Positions 20,784 to 30,521 of a DNA stretch of 47,972 bases are shown here, one piece after another; the stretch's first letter is position 1, and each line of letters opens with the position of its first letter. Made by a program: the position numbers and the translations under genes. Source of the stretch: an uncultured Thiocystis sp. (GTDB lineage: Bacteria; Pseudomonadota; Gammaproteobacteria; Chromatiales; Chromatiaceae). The DNA is taken from positions 1 through 47,972 of the forward strand of contig NZ_CAIPNF010000016.1 in assembly GCF_903866365.1 (NCBI RefSeq), read 5' to 3'. A model generated the notes under the pieces. That model was not told the origin of the DNA, ran no database searches, and saw only the letters and a program-made list of their open reading frames with translations.

Positions 20784-22151
20784 TCATCGCCGCTCCTTGA
20801 TCTCGATCCCGAGCGAGCGCAGCTTGCGATAGAGGTGGGTGCGTTCCATGCCTGCCTCCTTGGCCATCTTGCTGACGTTGCCGGCGTGCTTTTCCAGCTG
20901 ATAATCCAGATACGCCTTCTCGAACTGTTCGCGCGCGGTGCGCAGTGGCTGGTCGAAGGACACCAGACCTTCCAGCGCCTGAACCTGAATCGGCGGCGGC
21001 GCGCCGAGCGCGGTCTCGACTTCTTTCTGCCCGATCTCGTCGCCGGCGCCCAGAATCAGCACGCGCTGGACCAGGTTCTTCAGTTCGCGGACATTGCCCG
21101 GCCAGCCGTAATTGCGCAGAAAGTTCTGCGCGCCGACGCTGAAGCGACGGTAGGGCAGTTTTTCGTGGGTGGCGAAATAGTCCAGATAAAAATTCAGCAG
21201 GTCCGGCACGTCCTCGGCATGTTCCTGCAGGGACGGGACCGTGAGCGGGACGACGTTGAGATGATAGAAAAGATCCTCGCGGAAGCGTCCGGCGCGCACC
21301 TCGTCTTCCAGGTTGCGCTGGGTGACGGCGACGATGCGCACGTCGATGCGCACCGGTTCGTTGCCGCCCACGCGCAGGAAGGAACCGCTGTCCAGGGCGC
21401 CCAGCAGTTTCAACTGCGCCTCGAGCTCCATGTCGGCGACTTCGTCGAGCAGCAGGGTGCCGCCCGCGGCCTTCTCCAGACTGCCGTAATGGGTATGCTC
21501 GCCCTCTTCGGTTCCGAACAGTTCGCGCGCGGCGTTGCCGCCGGCCAGCGAGGAGACGCTGAGATCCACGAAGGGCCGTTCGCGCCGCGCGCTTTGGGAG
21601 TGCAGATAGCGCGCGAAGGTCTCGCGCCCGCTGCCGGCCTCGCCCATGATCAATACCCAGGTATCGTGCTGGGCGATACGCTTGACCTGTTCGCGCAGTC
21701 GCTGCATGGACGCGCTGCGCCCGATCGGTTCATGGACCTGCGGCGTGCGGCGCTTTAGCCCGATGTTTTCCTGCTGGAGTTTGTCCGCCTCCAGCGCGCG
21801 CTCGACCGTGAGCAGCAGCTTGGCCATGGACAGCGGTTTTTCGAGAAAGTCGTAGGCGCCGAGCCGGGTGGCCTCCACCGCGGTCTCGACCGTGCCGTGA
21901 CCGGACATCATGATGACCGGGCAGGGCAGGTTGTCGTCTTCCGACCATTCCTTCAAGAGTGTGATGCCGTCGATGTCGGGCATCCAGATGTCCAGCAGAA
22001 TCAGGTCCGGGCGCCGGTCGCGCAGGGCATGACGCGCGGTCTCGCCGTTTTCGGCAATGGCCACGGTATAGCCTTCGTCCTCCAGAATTTCCTGGACCAG
22101 GCCGCGAATGTCGGGCTCGTCGTCCACCACCAGGATGTGTGTTGCGCTCAT
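20784..22151 (-). CDS. ntrX: NtrX-like response regulator with degenerate AAA+ domain
   Basis: Response regulator paired with the NtrY kinase encoded just upstream, linked in other bacteria to nitrogen, redox and envelope control. The receiver (1-120) keeps the phospho-acceptor Asp in LILLDIWMPDIDG (about residue 54). A central AAA+ domain follows (about 145-370), then a Fis-type helix-turn-helix ending LYRKLRSLGIEI. Walker B (LLLDEVADM) is kept. However, Walker A is GEAGSGRE, with Arg for the usual Lys; the sigma-54 contact loop GAFTGA is replaced by GEHTHYG and shortened; and the conserved Arg of FYRLNV is His. It is therefore unlikely to activate sigma-54 promoters by ATP hydrolysis and may act as a plain DNA-binding regulator. 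Confidence 0.88.
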   Translation of the reverse strand: MSATHILVVDDEPDIRGLVQEILEDEGYTVAIAENGETARHALRDRRPDLILLDIWMPDIDGITLLKEWSEDDNLPCPVIMMSGHGTVETAVEATRLGAYDFLEKPLSMAKLLLTVERALEADKLQQENIGLKRRTPQVHEPIGRSASMQRLREQVKRIAQHDTWVLIMGEAGSGRETFARYLHSQSARRERPFVDLSVSSLAGGNAARELFGTEEGEHTHYGSLEKAAGGTLLLDEVADMELEAQLKLLGALDSGSFLRVGGNEPVRIDVRIVAVTQRNLEDEVRAGRFREDLFYHLNVVPLTVPSLQEHAEDVPDLLNFYLDYFATHEKLPYRRFSVGAQNFLRNYGWPGNVRELKNLVQRVLILGAGDEIGQKEVETALGAPPPIQVQALEGLVSFDQPLRTAREQFEKAYLDYQLEKHAGNVSKMAKEAGMERTHLYRKLRSLGIEIKERR

Positions 22152-24355
22152 GGGTGTTTGTCTTGCTCCAGACCTTGGTTCGTCCGCGGGGCGGCTTGCC
22201 AGACCGGCAGCCGGATCCTGATCAAGGCGCCCTCGCCGGTGTTTTCAGCCGCGATCATACCGCCGTGCTCCTCAATAATCTTCTTAACGATGGCGAGCCC
22301 CAGCCCGGTCCCCTTGGCTTTGGTGGTGACATAGGGCTCGAAGAGCCGTTCCAGCAGGTGAGCCTCGAAACCGGGACCGTTATCGGTCACGGTGAGCTGA
22401 ATCGCGGCGCCGGCGTCCCTTTGGGAAGCCTCTGGGGCCAGGTCGTCGATCACTGTCGTGGTCACGCCGATGCGTGCATTGGCGCGGCCATCCAATGCCT
22501 CCTGCGCGTTTTTGATCAGATTGTGGATCAGTTGCCGCAGTCGCAGCGGATCGCCGCGAACCTGAACCCCCGCCGCGTTCAGACCGATGTGCAGCGCGGG
22601 CGTCCCGGCGCTGCGATAAAGATCCAGAACCTCCTGAATCAACTGGTCGAGAATCAACGGCTCCTGCTGAATCCGGGGCGCCCGCGCATAGTCCGAAAAG
22701 TCGTTGACCATGGCCTTCATGGCCTCCACCTGCGCGATGATGGTGCTGGTGGCGCGGTCGATGATTTTGGCGTCCACCTCGTCGGCCTTGGACAGTAGCT
22801 TGTGACGCAGCCGTTCGGCGGAGAGTTGGATGGGGGTGAGCGGATTCTTGATCTCGTGGGCCAGACGTCGCGCCACCTCGCCCCAGGCGGCGTTGCGCTG
22901 GGCGGTGATGAGCGAGGTGATGTCGTCGAAGACCACCACATGACCGCGCTGCTCGGAGTCCGGCAGGGGTAGCGGGCTGCCGCGACACAGGAGCGTCTGG
23001 TTGCTCTCGCCGCGTTGCAGGATCACCTCGGCGCGCCATGCCTCGCCGGCGGCGAGGTGACGGCGGACGGTTTCGGTCCAGGGGGTGAGACAGGGCTGCT
23101 CGCGCTCGATCCGTTCGAGCGTCGGACCCGCCTCCTCGGCGAAGCTCAGGGTCAGAATGTTGCGCGCGGCGGGATTCGCGGTGCGCAGACACTGGCTTTC
23201 ATCGAAGGCCACGACACCCGACGAAAGACGGCCAAGCACGGTCTCCAGATAATTGCGTTGGGTCTCCACCGCCAGTTTGCTGCGCGCGGCATCGTCGCGC
23301 GCCCGGGCGATCCGCCGCGACATGGCATTGAAGGAGGCGACCAGAAAGGTGATTTCGTCGTCATGCGCCGGTAACGGGATCTGCTGCTCGTAGTCGCCCG
23401 CGGCGATGGCGCGGGTGCCGCGGGCGATGTCCGCCACCGGCGCGACCAATCTGCGCGCGGTATGAAAGGCCGCGATCAAGGCCGCCATGAGGCCGAACAG
23501 GAGCACCAGCGACAGGGTCAGCGAAAAGCTGAATTTGAGCGACTGGCGCAGATAGGCCAGCTCGGTGTAGCGATTGTAGGCATCTTCGAGACGCGCCGAG
23601 AGTTCGCTGATGCGCGCGGAGGTCGGGAAGATCGCCTGCATCTGCATCTCGCGTCCGCCGGGATCGTTGACCAGCGCGCGCACCACCAGTTCGTCGCCGG
23701 GGCCGCTTTCCAGTCCGACATAATTGTTACCGGCGCGCACGCTCTGCTGAATCTCGCGCTCGGCGTGGTCGGGGACCAGTTGCGTGGGATCCTCGTTGGC
23801 CGTGCCCAGCACCTGGCCGCCGGGTCCATAGACGGTCAATTCGATGGCGCCGGCCTGACGGCGCCGATGATTGAGACTGAGCGCGATCGCGGTTGCCGAG
23901 CGGTCCTCGATGCCGGCGAGCAATTGCTCGGTGTATTTGCCGAGCACCCGTTGGTTGAGATCGAGCGATGCCTGATTCAGCAGCAGCGCATCCTGCATGG
24001 CGCGTCCGATTTTGACATCGAACCAGCTATCGATCCCGCGCAGGAGAAAGCCGAGCGAGAAATAGTAGACCACGCCCACCGGCAGCAGCGAGATGAGCGC
24101 GAACAGGGTGACGATGCGCGCGGTCAGTCGCGATCCAGCCGCCTGGCGGCGATGACGCCGCACCAGCTTGACCACGTTGACCGCCACCAGCACGGCCAGC
24201 ACCAGGAGTCCGGCCAGCACCGCGAACAGCAGCGGCACGAAGGCACGGCTGAGCGCCTCGGAGTTCTGTACCGCGTCGCGCATCAGCACCAGCACCACGA
24301 ACAGTCCGACGATCAGGCCAGCGACGGGCAGGATTCCGAGTTCGCGCAGTTTCAT
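22148..24355 (-). CDS. ntrY: NtrY-like sensor histidine kinase
   Basis: Membrane sensor kinase of the NtrYX pair, about 735 aa. Two N-terminal membrane helices are followed by a third near LFALISLLPVGVVYYFSLGF, a periplasmic sensing segment, a fourth helix (SLTLSLVLLFGLMAALIAAF) and HAMP (RRLVAPVADIARGTRAIAAG). A PAS domain then precedes the phospho-acceptor His in RRLAHEIKNPLTPIQLSAER. The ATPase domain shows N box NLIKNAQEAL, DNGPGF and GTGLGLAIVKKI. The ATG at 24355 is preferred because it overlaps the upstream DUF4390 stop by one base (TGATG); a GTG at 24373 would add six residues. It overlaps ntrX by 4 bases. Confidence 0.92.
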   Translation of the reverse strand: MKLRELGILPVAGLIVGLFVVLVLMRDAVQNSEALSRAFVPLLFAVLAGLLVLAVLVAVNVVKLVRRHRRQAAGSRLTARIVTLFALISLLPVGVVYYFSLGFLLRGIDSWFDVKIGRAMQDALLLNQASLDLNQRVLGKYTEQLLAGIEDRSATAIALSLNHRRRQAGAIELTVYGPGGQVLGTANEDPTQLVPDHAEREIQQSVRAGNNYVGLESGPGDELVVRALVNDPGGREMQMQAIFPTSARISELSARLEDAYNRYTELAYLRQSLKFSFSLTLSLVLLFGLMAALIAAFHTARRLVAPVADIARGTRAIAAGDYEQQIPLPAHDDEITFLVASFNAMSRRIARARDDAARSKLAVETQRNYLETVLGRLSSGVVAFDESQCLRTANPAARNILTLSFAEEAGPTLERIEREQPCLTPWTETVRRHLAAGEAWRAEVILQRGESNQTLLCRGSPLPLPDSEQRGHVVVFDDITSLITAQRNAAWGEVARRLAHEIKNPLTPIQLSAERLRHKLLSKADEVDAKIIDRATSTIIAQVEAMKAMVNDFSDYARAPRIQQEPLILDQLIQEVLDLYRSAGTPALHIGLNAAGVQVRGDPLRLRQLIHNLIKNAQEALDGRANARIGVTTTVIDDLAPEASQRDAGAAIQLTVTDNGPGFEAHLLERLFEPYVTTKAKGTGLGLAIVKKIIEEHGGMIAAENTGEGALIRIRLPVWQAAPRTNQGLEQDKHP

Positions 24356-24942
24356 CAAGGGCTTAGCGGCCACTTATTCCACTCGCTGGAGAGCTTCCAG
24401 GACGGTTTGAGATAGGCCATGGGGCGCAGCGGCAGGGGCAATTCCTCGATGTCCAGAAAGACCTTGATCTGGAGTTCGTAATCCTCTTCCTGGTCCAGTT
24501 TGTCCTGCGCGATCAGCTGCACGTTCTGAAGTTCGCCCAGCGCGCGGATCGCGGCCTCGCGGGTCTCGAATCCGCGCCCGCTGGTGCCCGGCAGGCGGTA
24601 CACCTCGTAGCGTTCGGACAATGGCTTATAGCGGATGGCGTAGCGCATCTGCCGATCCAGCAGACTGTCTTCCCACAGCCAGGCGTTGACGCGCCGGATT
24701 TGCAGGTGGATGACGATCGTCAGGGGAACCCCGTTGTTCAGCGCTTCCAGGGCCTCTTCACTGAACGAGGAGTCGATGGTGGCGTCCAGATAATAAACCC
24801 CATCCTCCAGCCGAATGCGGGACTGCCGGAACGCGAAGTCGTCCCCCGCGAGGGCGGACGACAGGATGATCCAGGTCAGGAGCGCGAACGCCAGACTCAG
24901 TGTCAGCGCTTGCCGAATCCGTGTTGCGTGTCCCCCGCTCAT
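24355..24942 (-). CDS. DUF4390 family protein
   Basis: A 195-aa protein with an N-terminal signal or anchor (LTLSLAFALLTWIILSSALA), then the DUF4390 body: RIRLEDGVYYLDATIDSSFS, EALNNGVPLTIVIHLQIRR, YRLPGTSGRGFETREAA and the closing PMAYLKPSWKLSSEW. The function is not known; the family is found almost always between rsmB and ntrY in gammaproteobacteria and is probably periplasmic. The start ATG overlaps the rsmB stop by 4 bases (ATGA). A much longer frame upstream is only a shadow of rsmB. Confidence 0.88.
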   Translation of the reverse strand: MSGGHATRIRQALTLSLAFALLTWIILSSALAGDDFAFRQSRIRLEDGVYYLDATIDSSFSEEALEALNNGVPLTIVIHLQIRRVNAWLWEDSLLDRQMRYAIRYKPLSERYEVYRLPGTSGRGFETREAAIRALGELQNVQLIAQDKLDQEEDYELQIKVFLDIEELPLPLRPMAYLKPSWKLSSEWNKWPLSP

Positions 24943-26315
24943 GCGTCCGCCCGTTCGATGAGCGCATAGTAAAAGCCGTCGCTCCCGCCGGGCGTTGGCA
25001 GCCACTGACGCCCGTGAGGGCAGGTCTGGCCTGAAGCGGTCGGCAGATCCCGTTCGCGCGCCTCGGGCTGACGGGACAGATAGGCGGCGATCTGCTCGTG
25101 GTTCTCCTCGGCCAGCAGCGAACAGGTCGCATAGAGCAGGCGTCCGCCGGGCGCGAGCAGGGGCCAGATGGCGTCGAGCATCGCTGCCTGCGCCGCGGCG
25201 AGTTCGGGAATGTCGCGGTCGCGCCGCAGCCATTTGATGTCCGGATGGCGGCGGATGACGCCAGTGGCGGAGCAGGGGACATCGAGCAGAATGCGGTCGA
25301 AGGGGCGTTCGGTCCAGGTGCCCAGGGGAGCGGCGGCATCGGCCTGGATGACGCTGGCCGTCAGACCGAGCCGGGCGAGGGTCGCGCGCACGCTGTCGAG
25401 CCGCGAGGCGTCGCTGTCGATGGCGATCAGGTCGAGTGCGTTGTCGGCCCGTTCCAGGATGGCGGCGGTCTTGCCGCCGGGCGCGGCGCAGGCATCGAGG
25501 ACGCGCTGTCCCGGGGTGGCGTCTAGCCATTGAGCCGCGAGTTGGGCGCCGCTGTCCTGCACCGACACGAGCCCGCGCTCGAAACCGGGGAGATCCCGGG
25601 TGGCGCGGGGGCGATCGAGGATCAGGCCCGTTCCGCACTCCGGGACGGGGCGCGCGGCGATGCCGGCGACGGCGAGCTGGTCGGTGTAGTCGCTCAGGCT
25701 GACGCGCAGTCGATTGACCCGCAGGGCCATTGGCGGACGCTCGTTGCTGGCGTCGACGATGCGCTCCCAGTCCGCGGGCCAGTCGCGGCGCAGGCGGGTC
25801 AGCAGCCAGTCGGGAAAGAGCCAGCGGGCTCCAGGCTCATGCTCGATCTCGGTCAGCAGGGTCTCACGTTCGCGCAGGAACCTCCGCAGCAACGCGTTGA
25901 CCAGGGGCGCCTTGTCCGGCTTGCCGAGGAGTCGGCTGGCGTCGACGGTGGCCGACACCGCGGCGTGCGCCGGAATCTTCATCGCGATGAGCTGATACAG
26001 CCCGACCAGGATCAGCGCCTCCAGATCCCGGTCGGATGTCTTGACGGGGCGATTGAGCAAGCGTCCGGCCAGCGCCTCCAGCCGGGGCAGGAGGCGCAGC
26101 GCCCCGTAGGTCATCTCCTGGATTAAGGCTTGATCGGCGGGTGTGCGCGCGGCCTGGGGCTGCTGGAGAACCCGCGTCAGCGACTGACCCTGATCGCGGA
26201 CCCGATGCAGGTTGAGCGCGGCGGCCGCGCGCGAGTCGGCGCCGGCGGGAGTGGCTGGACTCGCGGCGTGCTGTCCTGGATCAACCAAGCCGCCGCCCGT
26301 CCAGGTGTCGTGCAT
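24939..26315 (-). CDS. rsmB: 16S rRNA (cytosine-967 C5)-methyltransferase RsmB
   Basis: Methylates C967 of 16S rRNA using SAM. The 458-aa protein has the N-terminal NusB-like RNA-binding domain (about 30-165) and a Rossmann methyltransferase domain with VLDACAAPGGKTAAIL. The two catalytic cysteines lie in LDVPCSATGVIRRHPDIKW and LLYATCSLLAEENHEQI. The annotated ATG lies 35 bases inside the end of fmt; the first 30 residues are not conserved, so a start a little downstream is possible. Confidence 0.92.
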   Translation of the reverse strand: MHDTWTGGGLVDPGQHAASPATPAGADSRAAAALNLHRVRDQGQSLTRVLQQPQAARTPADQALIQEMTYGALRLLPRLEALAGRLLNRPVKTSDRDLEALILVGLYQLIAMKIPAHAAVSATVDASRLLGKPDKAPLVNALLRRFLRERETLLTEIEHEPGARWLFPDWLLTRLRRDWPADWERIVDASNERPPMALRVNRLRVSLSDYTDQLAVAGIAARPVPECGTGLILDRPRATRDLPGFERGLVSVQDSGAQLAAQWLDATPGQRVLDACAAPGGKTAAILERADNALDLIAIDSDASRLDSVRATLARLGLTASVIQADAAAPLGTWTERPFDRILLDVPCSATGVIRRHPDIKWLRRDRDIPELAAAQAAMLDAIWPLLAPGGRLLYATCSLLAEENHEQIAAYLSRQPEARERDLPTASGQTCPHGRQWLPTPGGSDGFYYALIERADA

Positions 26316-27234
26316 TGAGGAAATCCGTTGCGCTCATGGGTTTTTTTCCGGCAGGCTGAAGACGGACGATGCGCAGCGTGCCCCGACCGGTCGCCACGAC
26401 GATGCCGGTCTTGCCGGTGGCGACGACCTCTCCGGGCGCGGCCGGGATCGCCGCCCCCTCGTCGGCTTCGGCATCCCAGACGCGCAGCACGGCGCCGTCC
26501 AGGCTGGTCTGCGCGACCGGCCAGGGATCGAAGGCGCGCACCTGACGCTCGATGGCGTCGGCGGGCTGGGTCCAGTCGATGCACGCCGCTTCCTTGGTGA
26601 GTTTGTGCGCATAGGTGGCGAGCGCGTCGTTCTGGGGCTCGGGGACGGACGAACCGTCGAGAATTCCCGGCAGGGCCGCGAGCAGCGCGCTGGCGCCCAG
26701 GATGGCGAGTCGGTCGTGGAGACTGCCGCCGGTTTCGCGCGGGCCGATCGGCGTCTCGACGCGATGGTAGACCGGACCGGTGTCGAGACCGGCTTCCATC
26801 CCCATGATGCAGACCCCGCCGAGCGTGTCGCCGGCGAGCACCGCGCGCTGGATCGGCGCCGCGCCGCGCCAGCGCGGGAGCAGCGAGGCATGCACGTTGA
26901 GACAGCCGAGGCGGGGCGCTTCCAGGACCGCGACCGGGAGGAGCAGTCCATAGGCGACCACCACCATCAGATCGGCATCGAGCGCGCGCAGTTGGGCGAC
27001 CGCGTCGGCGTCCCGTTTCAGGCTCTCGGGCTGAAAAACCGGGACAGCGTGTGCCTGGGCCAGCGCCTTGACCGGGCTCGCCTGGAGCTTTTGGCCGCGT
27101 CCGGCGGGGCGATCCGGCTGCGTGTAGACCGCGACCACCTCCAGCCCGGCGGCGCGTCCGGCGTCCAGCAGGGCGGCGAGACTCGGGACCGCGAACTCGG
27201 GCGTTCCCGCGAAGATGACTCGGGTGCTATTCAT
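26281..27234 (-). CDS. fmt: Methionyl-tRNA formyltransferase
   Basis: Formylates initiator Met-tRNA using 10-formyl-tetrahydrofolate. The 317-aa length fits. The catalytic domain begins RVIFAGTPEFAVPSLAALL and carries LNVHASLLPRWRGAAPIQRA with the conserved Asn-His and SLLP loop, then GVCIMGMEAGLDTGPV. The C-terminal OB-fold tRNA-binding domain ends LRIVRLQPAGKKPMSATDFL. It follows def after about 120 bases and overlaps rsmB. Confidence 0.94.
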   Translation of the reverse strand: MNSTRVIFAGTPEFAVPSLAALLDAGRAAGLEVVAVYTQPDRPAGRGQKLQASPVKALAQAHAVPVFQPESLKRDADAVAQLRALDADLMVVVAYGLLLPVAVLEAPRLGCLNVHASLLPRWRGAAPIQRAVLAGDTLGGVCIMGMEAGLDTGPVYHRVETPIGPRETGGSLHDRLAILGASALLAALPGILDGSSVPEPQNDALATYAHKLTKEAACIDWTQPADAIERQVRAFDPWPVAQTSLDGAVLRVWDAEADEGAAIPAAPGEVVATGKTGIVVATGRGTLRIVRLQPAGKKPMSATDFLNARHLDGRRLG

Positions 27235-27354
27235 CGCTGGGCCATCGCATCGTCCGAGCGCCGGAACCCCGACCGACCTCCCGACCCGGAGCGCGCCGGC
27301 GAGGGATACGCGAAGGCGCGCTTCGCGCCGACTGCCCGCGCTGACCGGTCCGCA

Positions 27355-27891
27355 TCAGAGGATGCCCCGTCGCGGTTCGCCGGCGGGTGCCGCGGACTGT
27401 CGCAGATCTTTCTCCAGTTTGCGGCGGATGCGCTGGCGCTTGAGCATCGAGATGTGGTCGACGAAGAGTTTGCCTGCCAGATGGTCGATCTCGTGCTGGA
27501 TGCAGACCGCGAGCAACCCATCGGCGTCCAGGGTAAAGGACTCGCCCGCGCGGTCGAGCGCCTGGACGCTGACTCGCTCGGCGCGGGTGACCGTTTCGTA
27601 AAAACCCGGTACGGAGAGGCAGCCTTCGTCCATCTGTTCCGTGCCTTCCAGCGACAGGACGCGGGGATTGATCAGGCACAGTGGCGTGTCATGGTGTTCG
27701 GAGGTGTCGATCACCAGCACCTGGAGCGGGACATCGACCTGGGTGGCCGCCAGGCCGATGCCCGGCGCGGCGTACATGGTGTCCAGCATGTCGTCGACCA
27801 GGCGGCGGATCGCGGCGTCGACGTGCTCAACGGGCCGTGCTTTTTGGCGCAGCCGCGGATCGGGAAAGGTAAGAATATCGAGCTTAGCCAT
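27355..27891 (-). CDS. def: Peptide deformylase
   Basis: Removes the formyl group from nascent N-terminal methionine, the counterpart of Fmt. The 178-aa protein has all three signature motifs: [18 protein letters not shown] with the metal-ligand Cys, and [13 protein letters not shown] with the two metal-ligand His and the catalytic Glu. It is the first gene of the minus-strand cluster; the promoter should lie in the AT-richer 128-bp gap shared with the divergent LysM gene. Confidence 0.95.
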   Translation of the reverse strand: MAKLDILTFPDPRLRQKARPVEHVDAAIRRLVDDMLDTMYAAPGIGLAATQVDVPLQVLVIDTSEHHDTPLCLINPRVLSLEGTEQMDEGCLSVPGFYETVTRAERVSVQALDRAGESFTLDADGLLAVCIQHEIDHLAGKLFVDHISMLKRQRIRRKLEKDLRQSAAPAGEPRRGIL

Positions 27892-28019
27892 CTTTGCAAG
27901 TTTGCAGTAAACGAGTGGAATAGAGAGAGTCGCGTGCGCTACTATCGTTAAGAATACTACACCACCTTAATGGGGGCGGGTGAATCCCGTTTCGACCACC
28001 CCGGAGGGTTCGTCGCGCC

Positions 28020-29228
28020 ATGATCAGCCGTTTCGCCATCACTACCCTGCTTGCCGGCACCTTGCTGCTGCTAGCCACCTTGGCACCTGCCGTCGAACTT
28101 GCGCCCGACGCGCCGGAGACCTATGTCGTTCGCTCGGGCGATACGCTCTGGGAGATCGCCGGGCGGTTTCTGCGCGACCCCTGGCGGTGGTCGGAGGTCT
28201 GGCAGGCCAACGCGGGTCTGGACGATCCGGATCTCATCTACCCCGGCGACGTGCTCCAGTTGACGATGGTCGACGGTCAGCCGCGCGTGCGCGTGGCGCG
28301 TGGCGGCAGTGCGGCGGCAGGATCCCGCGACGGCATGCGGGTGGTGCGACTGAGTCCGCAGGTTCGCGCGTCTTCGCTCAAAGAGGCCGTACCGACGATC
28401 CGGATTGCCTCGATCGCACCTTTCCTGACCCAGCCCTATGTGGCGGACTCGGATCAGATCGAGCGCGCATCCTATGTGGTGGGGTTCCCGGACGAACATA
28501 TTGTGGCGGGTTTGCACGACTCTATCTACGTGCGCCGAATCCATTCCAACCAGCAGACGAATTTCCAGATTCTCCGGCCCGGAGACGCGCTGCGCGATCC
28601 CGACACCAACGAAATCCTGGGCTACGAGGCGCTCTTTGTCGCCAACGCCGCGCTGGAGCGTATCGGCGATCCGGCCAAACTCCAGGTCGTGCGCTCGGAG
28701 CGCGAGGTGTCCATCGGTGATCGCGTGATCCCCGCGAGTGCCGAGAAACCGCTCGAGAATTTTTACCCGCGACCCGCGCCGGCGGGAACCCGAGGCCGAA
28801 TTCTGTCGGTGCTCAACGGCGTCTCGCAGATCGGTCAATTCGATGTCGTCGTCCTCAATCGCGGAACCCGTGACCGCATCGCACCGGGCCATGTCTTCGA
28901 GGCATTCGTCGGCGGCACCAAGCAACGCGATCAGGTGCGCGGCGGCAGTGTCTTCTCCAACTGGCGCAGCGAGAGCCCCTTGTCGACCGAATTCTGGTAC
29001 GGTCGCGATTTCGAGAATAAGGGCTGGCGTCGCGACGAACCATCCCCGAACGAACCCTTGCCGCTCCACGCGGATTTCCGCCGGAAGAATGCGCAGTTTT
29101 TCAAACCCTTTGAGCGGGCGGGCGTCCTGATGGTCTTCCGGACCTTCGAGCGGGTGAGTTTCGCCCTGGTGTTGGATGCCCAGCGCGCCTTCACGGTTGG
29201 CGACCAGGTCGCGCCACCGCCCTCCTGA
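28020..29228 (+). CDS. Exported LysM-domain protein
   Basis: A 402-aa protein with a signal peptide (residues 1-25, ending TLAPAVELAP) and one LysM domain at about 35-80 (YVVRSGDTLWEIAGRFLRDP, then ANAGLDDPDLIYPGDVLQL). LysM binds the peptidoglycan glycan strand. The remaining 300 residues hold a conserved region of unknown function, including a probable FlgT-like or beta-rich stretch (FDVVVLNRGTRDRIAPGHVF). The family is typically found between def and dprA in gammaproteobacteria, as here. It diverges from def. Confidence 0.88.
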   Translation: MISRFAITTLLAGTLLLLATLAPAVELAPDAPETYVVRSGDTLWEIAGRFLRDPWRWSEVWQANAGLDDPDLIYPGDVLQLTMVDGQPRVRVARGGSAAAGSRDGMRVVRLSPQVRASSLKEAVPTIRIASIAPFLTQPYVADSDQIERASYVVGFPDEHIVAGLHDSIYVRRIHSNQQTNFQILRPGDALRDPDTNEILGYEALFVANAALERIGDPAKLQVVRSEREVSIGDRVIPASAEKPLENFYPRPAPAGTRGRILSVLNGVSQIGQFDVVVLNRGTRDRIAPGHVFEAFVGGTKQRDQVRGGSVFSNWRSESPLSTEFWYGRDFENKGWRRDEPSPNEPLPLHADFRRKNAQFFKPFERAGVLMVFRTFERVSFALVLDAQRAFTVGDQVAPPPS

Positions 29229-29235
29229 TCGCATC

Positions 29236-30384
29236 TTGGGTCCGCGCTCGAATCCGCTGGACGCGCCGCTCGACGCCTGGCTCGCCTTGGTCAATGCGCC
29301 AGGGATCGGGCCGCGTGCCGTCGCTGGACTGATCGAACACTTCGGCAGTCCCGTCGCGGTTCTGCGCGCATCCCCCGAACGGCTTGCCGCCGCGGGCCTG
29401 AAGCCGGCAAGCGTGTCGGCCCTCAAACAGCCAGACCCGGACGCCCTCGCGGCCGCGCTGGACTGGTCGGCTCAGCCCGATGCCCATATTCTCACCCTTG
29501 CCGATTCCCGTTATCCACCCCTGCTCGCCGAGATTCACGATGCGCCGCCGCTGCTCTATGTGCGCGGTGACGTCGGTCTGCTCGCCGAACCACAGCTCGC
29601 CATCGTCGGTAGTCGCAATCCCACGCCGGGCGGACTTGAAACCACCCGGGAGTTCGCCCGGCAACTGGTCGGTTTCGGCCTCATCGTGACCAGCGGTCTG
29701 GCGCTCGGCGTCGACGGCGCCGCCCATGCCTCCGCCCTGGCGGGAGGGGGGCGAACCATCGCGGTGCTTGGAACCGGCCCTGATCGCGTCTATCCCGCGA
29801 TCCATCGGGATCTGGCCCGTCGGATCGCCGACGCGGGCGCGCTGGTCAGCGAGTTTCCGCCGGGGCAGGGGCCGCTGGCCCGGAATTTCCCACGCCGCAA
29901 CCGGCTCATCAGCGGGTTGAGTCTGGGGGTGCTGGTCACCGAGGCGGCACTGAAGAGCGGATCCCTGATCACCGCCCGTGCCGCGCTCGAACAGGGGCGC
30001 GAGGTGTTCGCCGTGCCGGGGTCGATCCGCAACCCGCTCGCGCGGGGCTGTCACGCACTGATCCGCGATGGCGCCAAGCTGGTCGAATCCGCCCAGGACA
30101 TTCTGGTGGAACTGGCGCCGATGCTGCGTTGCGCGCTGGCGGCCCCAGTCGCGGCGACCGCGGACCTGGCGGACGCGGAAGCAGCGCCTGCGCTGTCGGC
30201 GTCCCTTGACGCGGAGTCACGGCGGTTGCTGGATGCCATGGGGTTCGATCCGGTTGCCCCGGATGAATTGATCGAGCGCAGCGGGTTGCCCGCCCAGCGC
30301 GTGGGCGCCATGTTGTTGGTCCTGGAATTGAGCGGTCATGTATCATCGGCGCCTGGAGGACGCTATCACCGTTCTCGCACCTAA
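29236..30384 (+). CDS. dprA: DNA-processing protein DprA
   Basis: Binds incoming single-stranded DNA and loads RecA during transformation. An N-terminal helix-hairpin region (LALVNAPGIGPRAVAGLIEH) precedes the Rossmann-like core: LAIVGSRNPTPGG, VTSGLALGVDGAAHASAL, AVLGTGPDRVYP, FPRRNRLISGLS and SGSLITARAALEQGREVFAVPG. A C-terminal winged helix follows (about 315-380). The start is uncertain: the TTG at 29236, just after the LysM gene stop, avoids translating the LysM gene tail; an in-frame ATG at 29176 would overlap that gene by 53 bases and is the alternative. Confidence 0.9.
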   Translation: MGPRSNPLDAPLDAWLALVNAPGIGPRAVAGLIEHFGSPVAVLRASPERLAAAGLKPASVSALKQPDPDALAAALDWSAQPDAHILTLADSRYPPLLAEIHDAPPLLYVRGDVGLLAEPQLAIVGSRNPTPGGLETTREFARQLVGFGLIVTSGLALGVDGAAHASALAGGGRTIAVLGTGPDRVYPAIHRDLARRIADAGALVSEFPPGQGPLARNFPRRNRLISGLSLGVLVTEAALKSGSLITARAALEQGREVFAVPGSIRNPLARGCHALIRDGAKLVESAQDILVELAPMLRCALAAPVAATADLADAEAAPALSASLDAESRRLLDAMGFDPVAPDELIERSGLPAQRVGAMLLVLELSGHVSSAPGGRYHRSRT

Positions 30385-30521
30385 CCCGCGTCAGCGATGA
30401 CGCCTACCGGTTCATGCCACCGCATGTCATACCGGTCGCGGTCCAGTCATGGCCGGTCATGGCATTGTGTGGCGATTGTCTCCGTCAGCCTGACGGCCGA
30501 CGCCCTCCACGAGGTTGGTTG

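Noticed and set aside
24943-25638. Long N-terminal extension of the DUF4390 frame
   Set aside because: The extension is an out-of-frame reading of rsmB, rich in Arg and Pro; the conserved protein starts at the ATG overlapping the rsmB stop.
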